Shown here: positions 10,826 through 19,259 of the stretch, one piece after another
How the letters are laid out: every line of letters begins with the position of its first letter
How positions within the stretch are numbered: the stretch's first letter is position 1
Source: Galeruca laticollis
Taxonomy: Eukaryota; Arthropoda; Insecta; Coleoptera; Chrysomelidae
Assembly: GCA_963921935.1 (NCBI GenBank)
Contig: OY998177.1
Location: forward strand, 25,055,926-25,119,925
DNA: 64,000 nucleotides
Direction: 5' to 3'
Notes under the pieces: generated by a model
Database searches by the model: none
What the model saw: the letters and a program-made list of their open reading frames with translations, nothing else
Told to the model about the DNA's origin: nothing
Program-made: the position numbers and the translations under genes

Positions 10826-11435
10826 CACTCCCTCACTATGTCCAAATTGAGAAATTTTGATTTAAAATGGATTTTTTTAAAATCACTTCTCCTTTTAGCG
10901 CTGAGTGCTTTCAATATAATATGAGGGGTATTTCAGACATTGTAAAAAAGCCAAAAAAGTTATGTTATATAAAAAATCAGATCAAGCAATTAAATATTTT
11001 TATTAGTACCAGTGACTAATGATCACTCCCTCACACAGTTCTATATTTCGCGCCAAAATTGTTCTGTTAAAAATGTATTGGGAACTAAATTGGCAACACT
11101 GCCGGCACCAGTTGCTTTGTGGATACCACGCGGGAGCAGTTGTTTATCTCTGTATGTGCAAGTTATAATAATTTACAAGTGAAAAAAAATTAGTGCGTGT
11201 TTTTTTATACTATCACTCCCTCACAGAAGATATTTTGGACCAGGTAAATATTAGAAATTTAATATTGTACTAATTAAGTTAGCTTTAGGTGTAATATTAC
11301 TCATACAAAATATAACCTTCACAGTGTGAAGCATGCTGCCATGTTGCCAACTTTAAATTAAATCCGTCACTCCCTCACCAGTCACTCCCTCATAATTTCA
11401 TATTGTGAGGGAGTGATAACATTTATGAGGTAGTG
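10826..11435. repeat. 5' cluster of CACTCCCTCA subterminal motifs
   Basis: Direct copies at 10826-10835, 11024-11033, 11214-11223, 11368-11377 and 11383-11392; an inverted copy (TGAGGGAGTG) at 11406-11415 and an inverted near copy (TGAGGTAGTG) at 11426-11435. Many are preceded by T or GT. The spacing is not regular, which argues against simple tandem duplication and fits binding sites, as seen for transposases with subterminal repeats. The inverted pair and the last direct copies fall in the presumed 5' intron. Confidence 0.75.
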
Positions 11436-11476
11436 ATTTTTTCAACTTTTTTTAAAAATATATTACTTTTTTGCAG
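11244..11476 (+). other. Probable 5' untranslated intron
   Basis: A donor-like CAG|GTAAATA at 11241-11250 and an acceptor-like TTACTTTTTTGCAG ending at 11476 enclose 233 bases. The start codon of the long frame follows two bases after the acceptor. This is inference from splice consensus; no transcript evidence is available. Confidence 0.5.
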
Positions 11477-11478
11477 AA

Positions 11479-14367
11479 ATGGCACGGAATAAAGAGGAAG
11501 CCAAGCTACGAAAAAAACAATACGACAAAAAAAGACGAGAAGATATGAAAAATAACCCCGAAAAACTTGAAGAAATGAGAGAAAAAGAACGCCAAAAATA
11601 TAACAGGAAACGAGTACAGGGAAAACTTTCAGCTAAGTTGGTAGCAAATATGAGTGACAGAGAACACCGACAAATAAAGAAAGAATGGCGTAAAAGATCA
11701 AAAAACTACAGAAAAAGTCAAAAAGACCGACATATTTTAAACAGAATCTTGGAAGATAATTCCCCTCCTCCCTCACCAGTGCCTATTCCCGATGCAGCGG
11801 TAACTCCCACAAACTCAAATTTGCCTACTCCAAACGCTTCAACATCGAGAAGAAATGTGGGTCGTAAAAGAATTAAGAAAACACGTTCAAAAATGTGTAG
11901 AACTATACAAAAATTAAATGTAAAACTGACCGAATATAAGAAATCGTCTGAGAAGTATAGAAAAAGATGGCAGCGCCTTAAAGAAAAAAAATTAAAAACC
12001 AATGCCATGTTGAGCCCCAACTCGAAGGTTAACCAGTTGTTAGGCAAAGAAAAAGTATCCCAACCAGTCAGAAGAAAACTAATTTTCGGTGAAGTTGTGG
12101 AACGTCAGCTACAGGAAAATTACCGTACAGCTTCGGGTCATACAAGTAAAAAAAAATAACATGCTACTATGCAGTATAATATGTTAAAAAAATACAGACT
12201 ATTAAATGAAGCAAAAAAAATAAAAAATGTTAATCCTCAATCACTAAAAACTTGCAACCGGAAAATTCGTCCAAGGGGTCATTTTATTTCTTCCCAAGTA
12301 AAAGAAGGAATTAGAGCATTTTTTGAACGAGATGATGTATCGCGAATGACTGCGGGCAAAAAGAAATATATAACCTATAGGAAAGAACAAAAACAAAAAA
12401 GATATCTATTGGATACTATGAAATTATTACACACGAAATTTCTTGACTCGGTAGATTATCGTATAAGCTACCAATCTTTCTGTCGCTTGAAGCCATTCTG
12501 GGTTTTAAAACCTAAAGTAGAAGACAGGGAAACATGTAGATGCATTAAACATTTAAATTTTAAATACATGGTTTCTGCATTAAACAAGGCAAAAGTTATA
12601 GAAACTCGTTCTGCGAATGACATTGTCAAGCTTTTATGTTGTGAACCTGTAAAACCTGACTGCCTATACAGAACATGCATGGAATGTCATACCAAAAATA
12701 TAAAAGCTGGACAGTTCATGGATAAAATAACTACTTGTTATAAGTGGACAACTGAATCAACCAAATACACTAATAAAGGAAAAGAAAAATTAGTTCGCAA
12801 GACAATAAAATCAAACATTTCTATCAGGTTAGTTAATCTGTAAAATGAATTTCAAGAAACATTAAGCTCCTTTTTAAACCATGTTGGTAACATCCTTCAT
12901 CAATACCATTCAATATCCTTATTAAAAGCCTCTCTTAAATCAGATGAAATATTGATTCATGTCGATTTTAGCGAAAATTTTTCATGCAAGTACGGTGAAG
13001 AAGTTCAATCATTCCATTTTGGTGGTTCAAGAGCACATATAAGTTTACATACAGGTATTATATATATGAGAGATGGTCAAGGAAATGTAAAGCCGCGTCC
13101 CTTTTGCACCATATCAAGCTCTCTCCGTCATGATTACGTAGCCATATGGGCACATTTAAAAATTATATTTGATTGGCTTGACGAAGTAAAAACTGAGGAT
13201 ATTTCAAAGGTTCACTTCCTTAGTGATGGGCCAGCAACACAGTACAGAAATCGTTTTATGTTTCAAATAGTATCAAAATATTCAAAACACTTTTTACCAA
13301 GTATTAAATACCTCACTTGGAACTATTCTGAAGCTGGCCACGGCAAAGGTGCTGCCGACGGTGTCGGGGGTACATTGAAAATAACCGCAGACCAAGCAGT
13401 AGCTGAGGGAAAGGACATATCAAATATTTCAGAACTCTTAGCCATTTTAAAAGTAAGATGTCCAGGAATATACCTTCACGAGCTGACGGATGAGGCTTTT
13501 CAACAAATACAAATATTATTTTCTGATCTTTCAGCTCCTGCATTTTTGGGAACTACAAATCAGATTATATTCCGAGAAGTAGATGATCGTATATTCCTTA
13601 ATAGACTTAGCTGTTTCAGCTGCTATTTAGATAAAATGCCATGCGTTCATTTTCACTTAGGAAAGGGTTATCCAAAGAATAAAGCTTCAAAATTAAAAGA
13701 ACAGTCTGAAACCAATGAAATAAACAATTCAGAACCTTCAACAATTGACAACAATCAGTTAGCTGAATTGACTATAAATAATATAGTACCTTCAACAACC
13801 GACAATAATCAGTTAGTTGAGTTAGCTACAAATACAGAACCTTCAACAATTGACAGAAATCAGTTAGATGAATTAACTATAAATAATATAGTACCTTCAA
13901 CAACCGACAATAATCAGTTAGTTGAGTTAGCTACAAATACAGAACCTTCAACAATTGACAGAAATCAGTTAGATGAATTAACTATAAATAATATAGTACC
14001 TTCAACAACCGACAATAATCAGTTAGTTGAGTTAGCTACAAATTATATAGTACCTCCAACAACCGAGAGCAATCCTGAGTTAGATATTAATCAGTGGGTT
14101 GCTGTAGTGTATGACGAACAATGGATACCGGGAATCGTCGAAAAAAAGGAACCGTTAGGAAAAATAAAAGTTAATTTTATGAAAGTTGTGGGGCCTAACA
14201 GATTTACTTGGCCTAATAAAAAGGATACTGATGTCATCAGCGCCGATAGTATTTTATGCACAGTCAACAAGTTTCCAGAATTACTCTCATTCAACAGGAG
14301 ATCAATTCATTCTTTACCCGCTGATGAGTTTGCTCGTATAACAGACCTGTTTTTAAAAATATTTTGA
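11479..14367 (+). pseudogene. Transposase-like protein, one frame of 962 codons with two in-frame stops
   Basis: Three open pieces (11479-12159, 12169-12843 and 12844-14367) share one frame and are split only by TAA at codons 227 and 455, so the copy is nearly intact. Codons 1-225: very Lys/Arg-rich, nucleic-acid binding by composition. Codons 340-405: Cys/His-rich (Cys 353, 355, 387, 388, 395, 400, 403; His 358), a likely zinc-binding part. Core: HVDFSEN (Asp496), FLSDGPATQYRN (Asp583), SEAGHGKGAADGVGG (Glu618, Asp627). Asp583 and Glu618 are 34 residues apart, as in DD34E enzymes. Then a C-x2-C-x6-C-H-H cluster (712-726), 35-residue repeats (752-862) and an SH3/Tudor-like end (870-927). I recognise the same core in uncharacterised arthropod and other animal proteins; the transposase role is inferred. 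Confidence 0.75.
13732..14058 (+). repeat. 105-bp in-frame tandem repeat in the transposase-like gene
   Basis: GAACCTTCAACAATTGACA recurs at 13732, 13837 and 13942, a period of 105 bp or 35 codons. Each unit has two related halves, EPSTIDRNQLDELTINN and IVPSTTDNNQLVELATNT, so six to seven half-units are present. The second and third units are nearly identical, indicating recent expansion. The segment is acidic/Asn-rich and lies between the zinc-like cluster and the C-terminal domain; it probably acts as a flexible linker. Confidence 0.9.
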
Positions 14368-14488
14368 TTTGAAAAAATTGATTTTTCGCTGTAATAACTA
14401 TGTATCTTTAGTTTTAAGTTTAAGTTGTCATATTAAAAGCATACCTTAGTTCTTAAATAACTTACTATTATCAAACCGTTCATAATGT

Positions 14489-14518
14489 CACTCCCTCATA
14501 TCTCATGTCACTCCCTCA
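14489..14518 (+). repeat. 3' pair of CACTCCCTCA motifs
   Basis: Two direct copies, 14489-14498 and 14509-14518, each preceded by ATGT. They lie in the 3' untranslated region, about 120 bp past the stop codon and about 155 bp from the right terminal repeat. They mirror the 5' cluster. Confidence 0.75.
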
Positions 14519-14575
14519 TTTTGAAATTTTGAGTTTTTTTTACAAAACAACAAAAAAAACAACAAATCATCGTGA

Positions 14576-14581
14576 AATAAA
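14576..14581 (+). terminator. Candidate polyadenylation signal of the transposase-like gene
   Basis: AATAAA about 210 bases past the stop codon and about 95 bases inside the right terminal repeat. It is the best-placed match, but the region is AT-rich so chance matches are expected. Confidence 0.35.
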
Positions 14582-14672
14582 AAGTTTCACTTTTAATTTA
14601 ACCTATTGAATTAATCTAGGAACAAAAATATTTGATCTGAAATGATTCAACAAACTGCCAAATGGAAAATAG

Positions 14673-14713
14673 AAATTGTTCAATTTTCAGAGATATACCC
14701 GCATACTTTGCCC
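14673..14713 (-). repeat. Right terminal inverted repeat of the 10627-14713 transposon
   Basis: On the plus strand it reads AAATTGTTCAATTTTC, AGAGATATACCC, GCATACTTTGCCC. Its reverse complement matches 10628-10670. Confidence 0.75.
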
Positions 14714-14764
14714 GTAGATAATATACTTTTTAACTAATGAAAAAAATAGAATCGCGGGGAGAGG

Positions 14765-14885
14765 AGAAAGACGAAATTTTCGGTATAAGAGTGTCTGTCG
14801 TCTAGCGCAAAAATATATAAAAGAGGGCGAAGTCGAGACGTGACATTGCGCGAGTGACAAGCAGTCACTCTTGATGTATTACTGT
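14765..14885 (+). promoter_or_regulatory. Orphan TATA-box promoter-like segment
   Basis: TATATAAAAG at 14814-14823, followed by a GC-richer AGGGCGAAGTCGAGACG stretch, resembles a strong insect core promoter. Upstream, CGAAATTTTCG at about 14771 is a GAA/TTC pair of the kind found in heat-shock elements. No gene follows; the composite repeat begins at about 15096. It could be a stray fragment of a stress-gene or transposon promoter. Confidence 0.3.
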
Positions 14886-15095
14886 TGTTATCGGCGATTT
14901 TTATTTAGTAGTTGAAATTTACACTTTAAAGAAACCTATTTGCTACATCGGGGGATATTATTTGACGAAGTTATATTAATGATCATGTTCATCACAGTAT
15001 TTAATTGAAATTCTGTATTTTCATGATAGAAATGCTAAGTAAACCTTAAAATTTGTTTATAGGTTTAGTAACAAATTGAATAACTCCTTTTAGTT

Positions 15096-15665
15096 TTCCG
15101 CCCAACCTATCTAATATGCGAGAAAAGTATTGGTTTACCCCAAAAAAAGTTGGAATTTTCGATTTTTTTTGAGCTATTTTCACGTTTTCCACCAAGAACA
15201 ACACGAAAAACGGTTTTTAGGAAACAATCATGTGTGTATGTCGTCGTCGTCGTTGTTGTCATCGGCCACTTTTCGTAACATTGTCTTGTTAGCTCGATAC
15301 AGCCTCCGGAGTGCAACAAGTCACCAATTTTATGATTGAATATTGTTCAAGATATCTCACAGATGAACCCCATTGATTTTCAGCTCACCAGATCCAGCAC
15401 AACGAGTGCTATGGTACTAGAAGTACAACATTTTTGTCATTTTTGGAGAAATTTAAATCTGTTAGCACGATACAGCCTCCGGAGTGCAACAAGTCACCAA
15501 TTTTATGATTGAATATGGTTCAACACATATCACAGAAGAACAATGAACCGTATTGATTTTCAGCTCACTAGGGCGAGTACAACGGGTTCTATAAATCCAG
15601 ATATACTACATTTTTGAAGAAATTTCGGTTTGTTAGCACGATACAGCATCCGAAGTGTATACAAG
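15096..15665 (+). repeat. Composite satellite-bearing repeat, copy 1 (truncated)
   Basis: Layout: header TTTTCCGCCCAACCTATC with AAAAAAAGTTGGAATTTT (15096-15160), then a GTC/GTT microsatellite (about 15238-15262), then tandem units of ~173 bp that start near GTTAGCACGATACAGCCTCC (15288, 15461, 15632). Each unit also has AGTCACCAATTTTATGATTG and TTGATTTTCAGCTCACCAG. The third unit breaks off near 15665. Compare 16836-18680 and 58066-58740. The short open frames here are not genes. Confidence 0.85.
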
Positions 15666-15757
15666 TGAACATTTTTTTCATCTGTCAAATCTGACATTTC
15701 AACAATGTTCCGACTGTTTTTTGATTGTTGTTTTAGCCATTGAGCATACAATTACGC

Positions 15758-15811
15758 GATAATTTTGCACTAGTGCAAATTATCGATAATTTGCACTAGT
15801 TCAAAATTATC
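15758..15811. repeat. Two adjacent 27-bp palindromes
   Basis: 15758-15784 and 15785-15811 both start with GATAATTT and end with AATTATC around a central CACTAGT core; each is nearly self-complementary and the two are also complementary to each other. They could be the end of a small element or of the Crypton-like element whose remnant follows. Confidence 0.7.
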
Positions 15812-15884
15812 AGGTCCTTTGAAATAAACGAAGACGTAATTATAAACGTTTACTATTTATCAAAGTAACATGAAAACTGATTTA

Positions 15885-16213
15885 AATATTACATCATTTA
15901 ATGGATCTATGGTAATGCCGAAATCTTCGTAATATTTTTCCTGGACAAGTTTTGCTGTCACGTTCCACATTGTTTTCACCACACTTTTTTTATAAAGGGA
16001 TCCTTCCTTCTTGCGCATGTTGCTTGTCCAGTCCTTTCAAATAGAGGCAATTTTTCCACCGAAGTTCCTCGTTCTAATAAGTGATTTCTGTCGGCACAAA
16101 ACTCTTGTCTCCTGTCTCCATACTGAAGTTTTTGACTTTTTTGTATTTGTTGGCGTGAAATTGTCTATATTCTTATCAATATCTGCAGCAGAAGCATTTC
16201 CAAATCGCGACAT
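15885..16213 (-). pseudogene. Crypton-like tyrosine-recombinase N-terminal region, decayed
   Basis: A methionine at 16213 opens MSRFGNASAADIDKNIDNF, then NTKKSKTSVWRQ, a stop after about 60 codons, and in the same frame KDWTSNMRKKEGSLYKKSVV and KTMWNVTAKLVQEKYYEDFG. This order (a short R-F start, an NTKK-T-W segment, then a helix with K-W-x-x-N-M-R and a W-N-x-T-A-K-L helix) is what I associate with the SAM-like N-terminus of Crypton-derived proteins (ZMYM/KIAA1958-like). The recombinase catalytic region is not present. Assignment is by motif memory only. Confidence 0.5.
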
Positions 16214-16394
16214 TGCACTTAGAAAATTTTACAATGGGTTTTTTATAAAGTATCGTTTCCTAACATATTTTCTATTGTCCGTAACAACGATGGCTTCAGA
16301 CAGCTCCTACGTGCCTGCGATGAGTATAAAGTATATAATATTATTGTCGCCACAGGTGACGGCAAAGTAACAGCAACTGACAGCGACACAATAC

Positions 16395-16830
16395 GATTTG
16401 ATTAATTCATTAAATTTTTTTATAAAATTTAACTCTAGTTATGAAAATGAATCGATCATTTTTGAAAACCGATATGAATTAGATGCCGAATTTGCACTAA
16501 AAATTAAAATGCTCCCTACGTTAGCTTTTGTTCCTGAAGAGCATGTAGTTGAATATTTTGATTCTTTGTGGAATGAAAATTTGTTCCCTGAAGAATCGAA
16601 ACACATAGTTGAGATCACCCTAGTCTTCGTAAATTTATAGATGCTATCAAACCACAACAAAGCCTGAACGAGTTAAATATGGATCAGTCTTTGTCTGACG
16701 TGGAACTTCCAATGGGTAGCCGTAAATATCACGATTGTGCGGGAAGAATACTGCGAATACTACAATATAGATATGACAGGATATTTTCGCAGTCTTGCTC
16801 ACAACATCGGTTATTCTTATTAGTATTTTT
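16395..16830 (+). pseudogene. MULE-type (Mutator-like) transposase, C-terminal fragment
   Basis: The plus strand reads LDAEFALKIKMLPTLAFVPE followed by EHVVEYFDSLWNENLFPEES, typical of the region after the catalytic core in animal FLYWCH-type MULE transposases. It continues with RKFIDAIKPQQSLNELNMDQ, then SRKYHDCAGRILRIL and, one frame over, MTGYFRSLAHNIGY, matching the C-terminal helices of the family. A stop at 16638 and a later frameshift break it. It is cut at 16830 by a composite repeat. No catalytic residues are included. Confidence 0.7.
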
Positions 16831-16835
16831 ACTTT

Positions 16836-17930
16836 TACGCCCAACCTATCTAATATGCGAGAAAAGTATTGGTTCACCCCAAAAAAAGTTGGAATTTTCA
16901 GATTTTTTGAGTTATTTTTACGTTTGCCATCAACAACAACTTGAAAAACGATTTTTAGAAAAAAAATCCTGTGTGTATGTCGTCATCGTCGTCGTCGTCG
17001 TCGTTGTCGTCGGCCACTTTTCCTTACATGTCTTGTTAGGGCGATACGGTCTCCGTTGCGCAATAAGTCACCAATTTCATAATCTATTATGGTTAAGGAC
17101 ATGTCACAGATGAATCCTATTGATTTTCAGCTCACCAGAGCCAGTACGTCGGGTGCTATGGTACTTGAAGTACGATATTTTGTCATTTTTGGAGAAATTT
17201 CAGTTTGTTAGCACGATACAGCCTCCGGAGTTCAACAAGTCACCAATTTTTGGATCGAATATTATTCAGGACATCTCACAGATTAACCCTATTGATTTTC
17301 AGCTCACCAGAGCCAGTACATCGGGTGCTATGGTACTTGAAGTACGATATTTCGTCATTTTTTGAGAAATTTCAGTTTGTTAGCACGATACAGCCTCCGG
17401 AGTTCAACAAGTCACCAATTTTATAATTGAATATCATTCAGGACATCTCACAGATTAACCCTATTGATTTTCAGCTCACCAGAGCCAATACAACAGGTAC
17501 TACAGTACCTTAAGTACGATAATTTTGTCTTTTTTGGAGAAGTTTTAGTTTGTTAGCACGATACAGTATCAGGAGTATATACAAATAAACAATTGTATGA
17601 TTGGATATTATTCAGAGCATCTCAAAGATGAAACCTATTGATATTCAGCTCACTAAAGACAGTACAACGGGTGCTATGGTACTTAAAGTACCAATTTTTT
17701 GTAATTTTTGGAGAATTTTCACTTTATTAGCACGACACAGCCTCCAGAGAGTATACGATTGATCAATTTTATGATTGAATATTGTTCAAGATGTCTCACA
17801 GATGTACTACATTTTGGATTATTTTTGGAGAAATTTCGGCTTGTTAGCACGATACATCCCCCGCAGTGTATACAAGTAACCATTTTATGATAGAATATTG
17901 TTCAGGGCCACAGATGCGGAAAAGTTAGTT
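16836..17930 (+). repeat. Composite satellite-bearing repeat, copy 2
   Basis: Header at 16836-16905, GTC microsatellite at 16980-17010, and tandem units starting at about 17034, 17206, 17380, 17552, 17727 and 17842 (spacings 172, 174, 172, 175, 115; the last is shortened). It ends in GCGGAAAAGTT near 17920, followed by CTTTAAAACCGTTTAAT. This is the most complete copy, about 1.1 kb. The header start TTTTCCGC and the tail GCGGAAAA are complementary, so the ends are short inverted repeats. Confidence 0.85.
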
Positions 17931-17949
17931 TTAATCTTTAAAACCGTTT

Positions 17950-18680
17950 AATACTTTTCCGCCCGACCTTTCTATATGCGAGAAAATTATTGGTTTACCT
18001 CAAAAAAAGTTGGAATTTTGTATTTTCTTGAGAAATTTCAGTTTGTGCAGCACGATACAGCTTCCGGAGTTCAACAAGTCACCAATTTTATGATTGAATA
18101 TTATTCAGGGCATCTCACTGATGAACCCTATTGATTTTCAGCTCACCTGAGCCAATACAATAGGTGCTACAGTACTTTAAGTACGATATTTTTGTCATTT
18201 TTGTAGAAGTTTCAGTTTGTTAGCACGATAAAGCCTCCGGAGTATATACAAGTGACCAATTTTATGATTCGATATTATTCAGAGCGTCTCAAAGATAAAG
18301 CCTATTGATATTCAACTCAGTTAAGCCAGTACAAGGGGTGCTATGGTACTTGACGTACCAAATTTTCGTCATTTTTGGAGAATTTTCAGTTTGTTAGCAC
18401 GATACAGCCTCCAGAGAGTATACGATTCATCAATTTTATGACTGAATATTGTTCAAGGTGTCTCACAGATGTACTCTATTGATTTTCAGTTGACTAGAGC
18501 AAGTACAGGGGGTCGTATACATCCAGATATACTGAATTTTTGATTATTTTTGGAGAAATTCCGGTTTGTTAGCACGATACATCCCCCGAAGTGTATACAA
18601 GTAACAATATTATGATAGAATATTGTTCAGGGCCACACATGCGGAAAAGTTAGCTTTAATCCTTAAAACCGTTTATTTTT
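17950..18680 (+). repeat. Composite satellite-bearing repeat, copy 3
   Basis: A shortened header (CTTTTCCGCCCGACC from about 17953) without the GTC microsatellite, then units at about 18045, 18220, 18392 and 18568 (spacings 175, 172, 176). Tail GCGGAAAAGTTAGC near 18641, followed by CCTTAAAACCGTTTA. It is head-to-tail with copy 2, separated by only about 25 bp of the tail motif. Confidence 0.85.
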
Positions 18681-19015
18681 TACAATTTCAAATACATTTT
18701 TCTATGTAGTATGTAGTTATAAACATAATGTAAAATCTTATTTATAAATACCTAACCTATTTCAATATTTCGAGCCATTTTTGACTTTCGAGGAATTATT
18801 TTTCGAACAATTGCTTTCGAGCAAGTTCCCGCCACCACTTGTCAGTTCATCCTGGAGGCTTTAAATTATCATTTTTTCTTTTGTCATCTTTCTTTTTTTT
18901 GTTTCTTACTGATTGAGGAATATCAAATATTTTTCTTTTCCTAATGGTTTTATTATCATTAAATATTTAACAACAATTGATTCGCTACAATAATTAGGCT
19001 CTTCTGTTGCATTTG
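18681..19015. other. No recognisable gene
   Basis: AT-rich spacer between the composite repeat and the 3' end of the LINE. Confidence 0.5.
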
Positions 19016-19259
19016 GAGAGAGAGAGAGAGACATAACCTTTATTGTCATGAAAATTTTTACAATTTTATGGACAAAGCGAAATAATTTAAAAATAGCTAA
19101 ATATAAAAAAGTATATAAAAAATAATATGAAGATATAAAAAATACTGACAATACTAACGATACAAAACATAATATATAAAAATACAAATTTAAATTAATA
19201 ATTATAATACAATGTTACCATCGTACATCATACCAAATATTGATCTACGCCGATGTAAC

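Larger units (their letters stand above)
10627..14713 (+). mobile_element. DNA transposon of an unclassified lineage (HVDFSEN/QYRN/HGKG transposase)
   Basis: One long transposase-like gene is bounded by inverted ends. The left end (10628-10670) starts GGCAAATGTATGC and continues GGGTATATCTCTG; the right end (14673-14713) read from outside in starts GGGCAAAGTATGC and continues GGGTATATCTCTG. Aligned, about 37 of 40 bases match, the left end carrying three extra bases. Inside lie eight exact copies and one near copy of CACTCCCTCA, a probable untranslated first exon and intron, the gene and an AATAAA. No target duplication could be read with confidence. It may be recently active given how little the frame is damaged. 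Confidence 0.7.

Noticed and set aside
11764..11775. CTCCCTCA within the coding region as another binding motif
   Set aside because: Only part of the decamer, and in a Pro/Ser-rich coding stretch where CCT/TCC codons are expected.
11718..12047. 109-codon minus-strand frame
   Set aside because: Antisense shadow of the Lys-rich N-terminus of the transposase-like gene.
12829..12939. Intron at CAG|GTTAGT ... TTAAATCAG to remove the second in-frame stop
   Set aside because: The enclosed sequence reads as protein in the same frame (FLNHVGNILHQYHS) and resembles what I recall at this place in related proteins, so a nonsense change is more likely.
10627..14713. Assignment to KDZ (Kyakuja-Dileera-Zisupton), P or hAT superfamilies
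   Set aside because: No CxC or CHC zinc domains of KDZ, no THAP domain and no hATC block; the HGKGAADGVGG block does not match them.
15286..18660. Regular ~173-bp repeats as a CRISPR-like array
   Set aside because: Units are whole tandem repeats without unique spacers, and the genome is eukaryotic. A satellite explains them.
18906..19187. 93-codon minus-strand hydrophobic frame as a membrane protein
   Set aside because: It lies in the AT-rich 3' untranslated tail and microsatellite end of the LINE; hydrophobicity follows from base composition.
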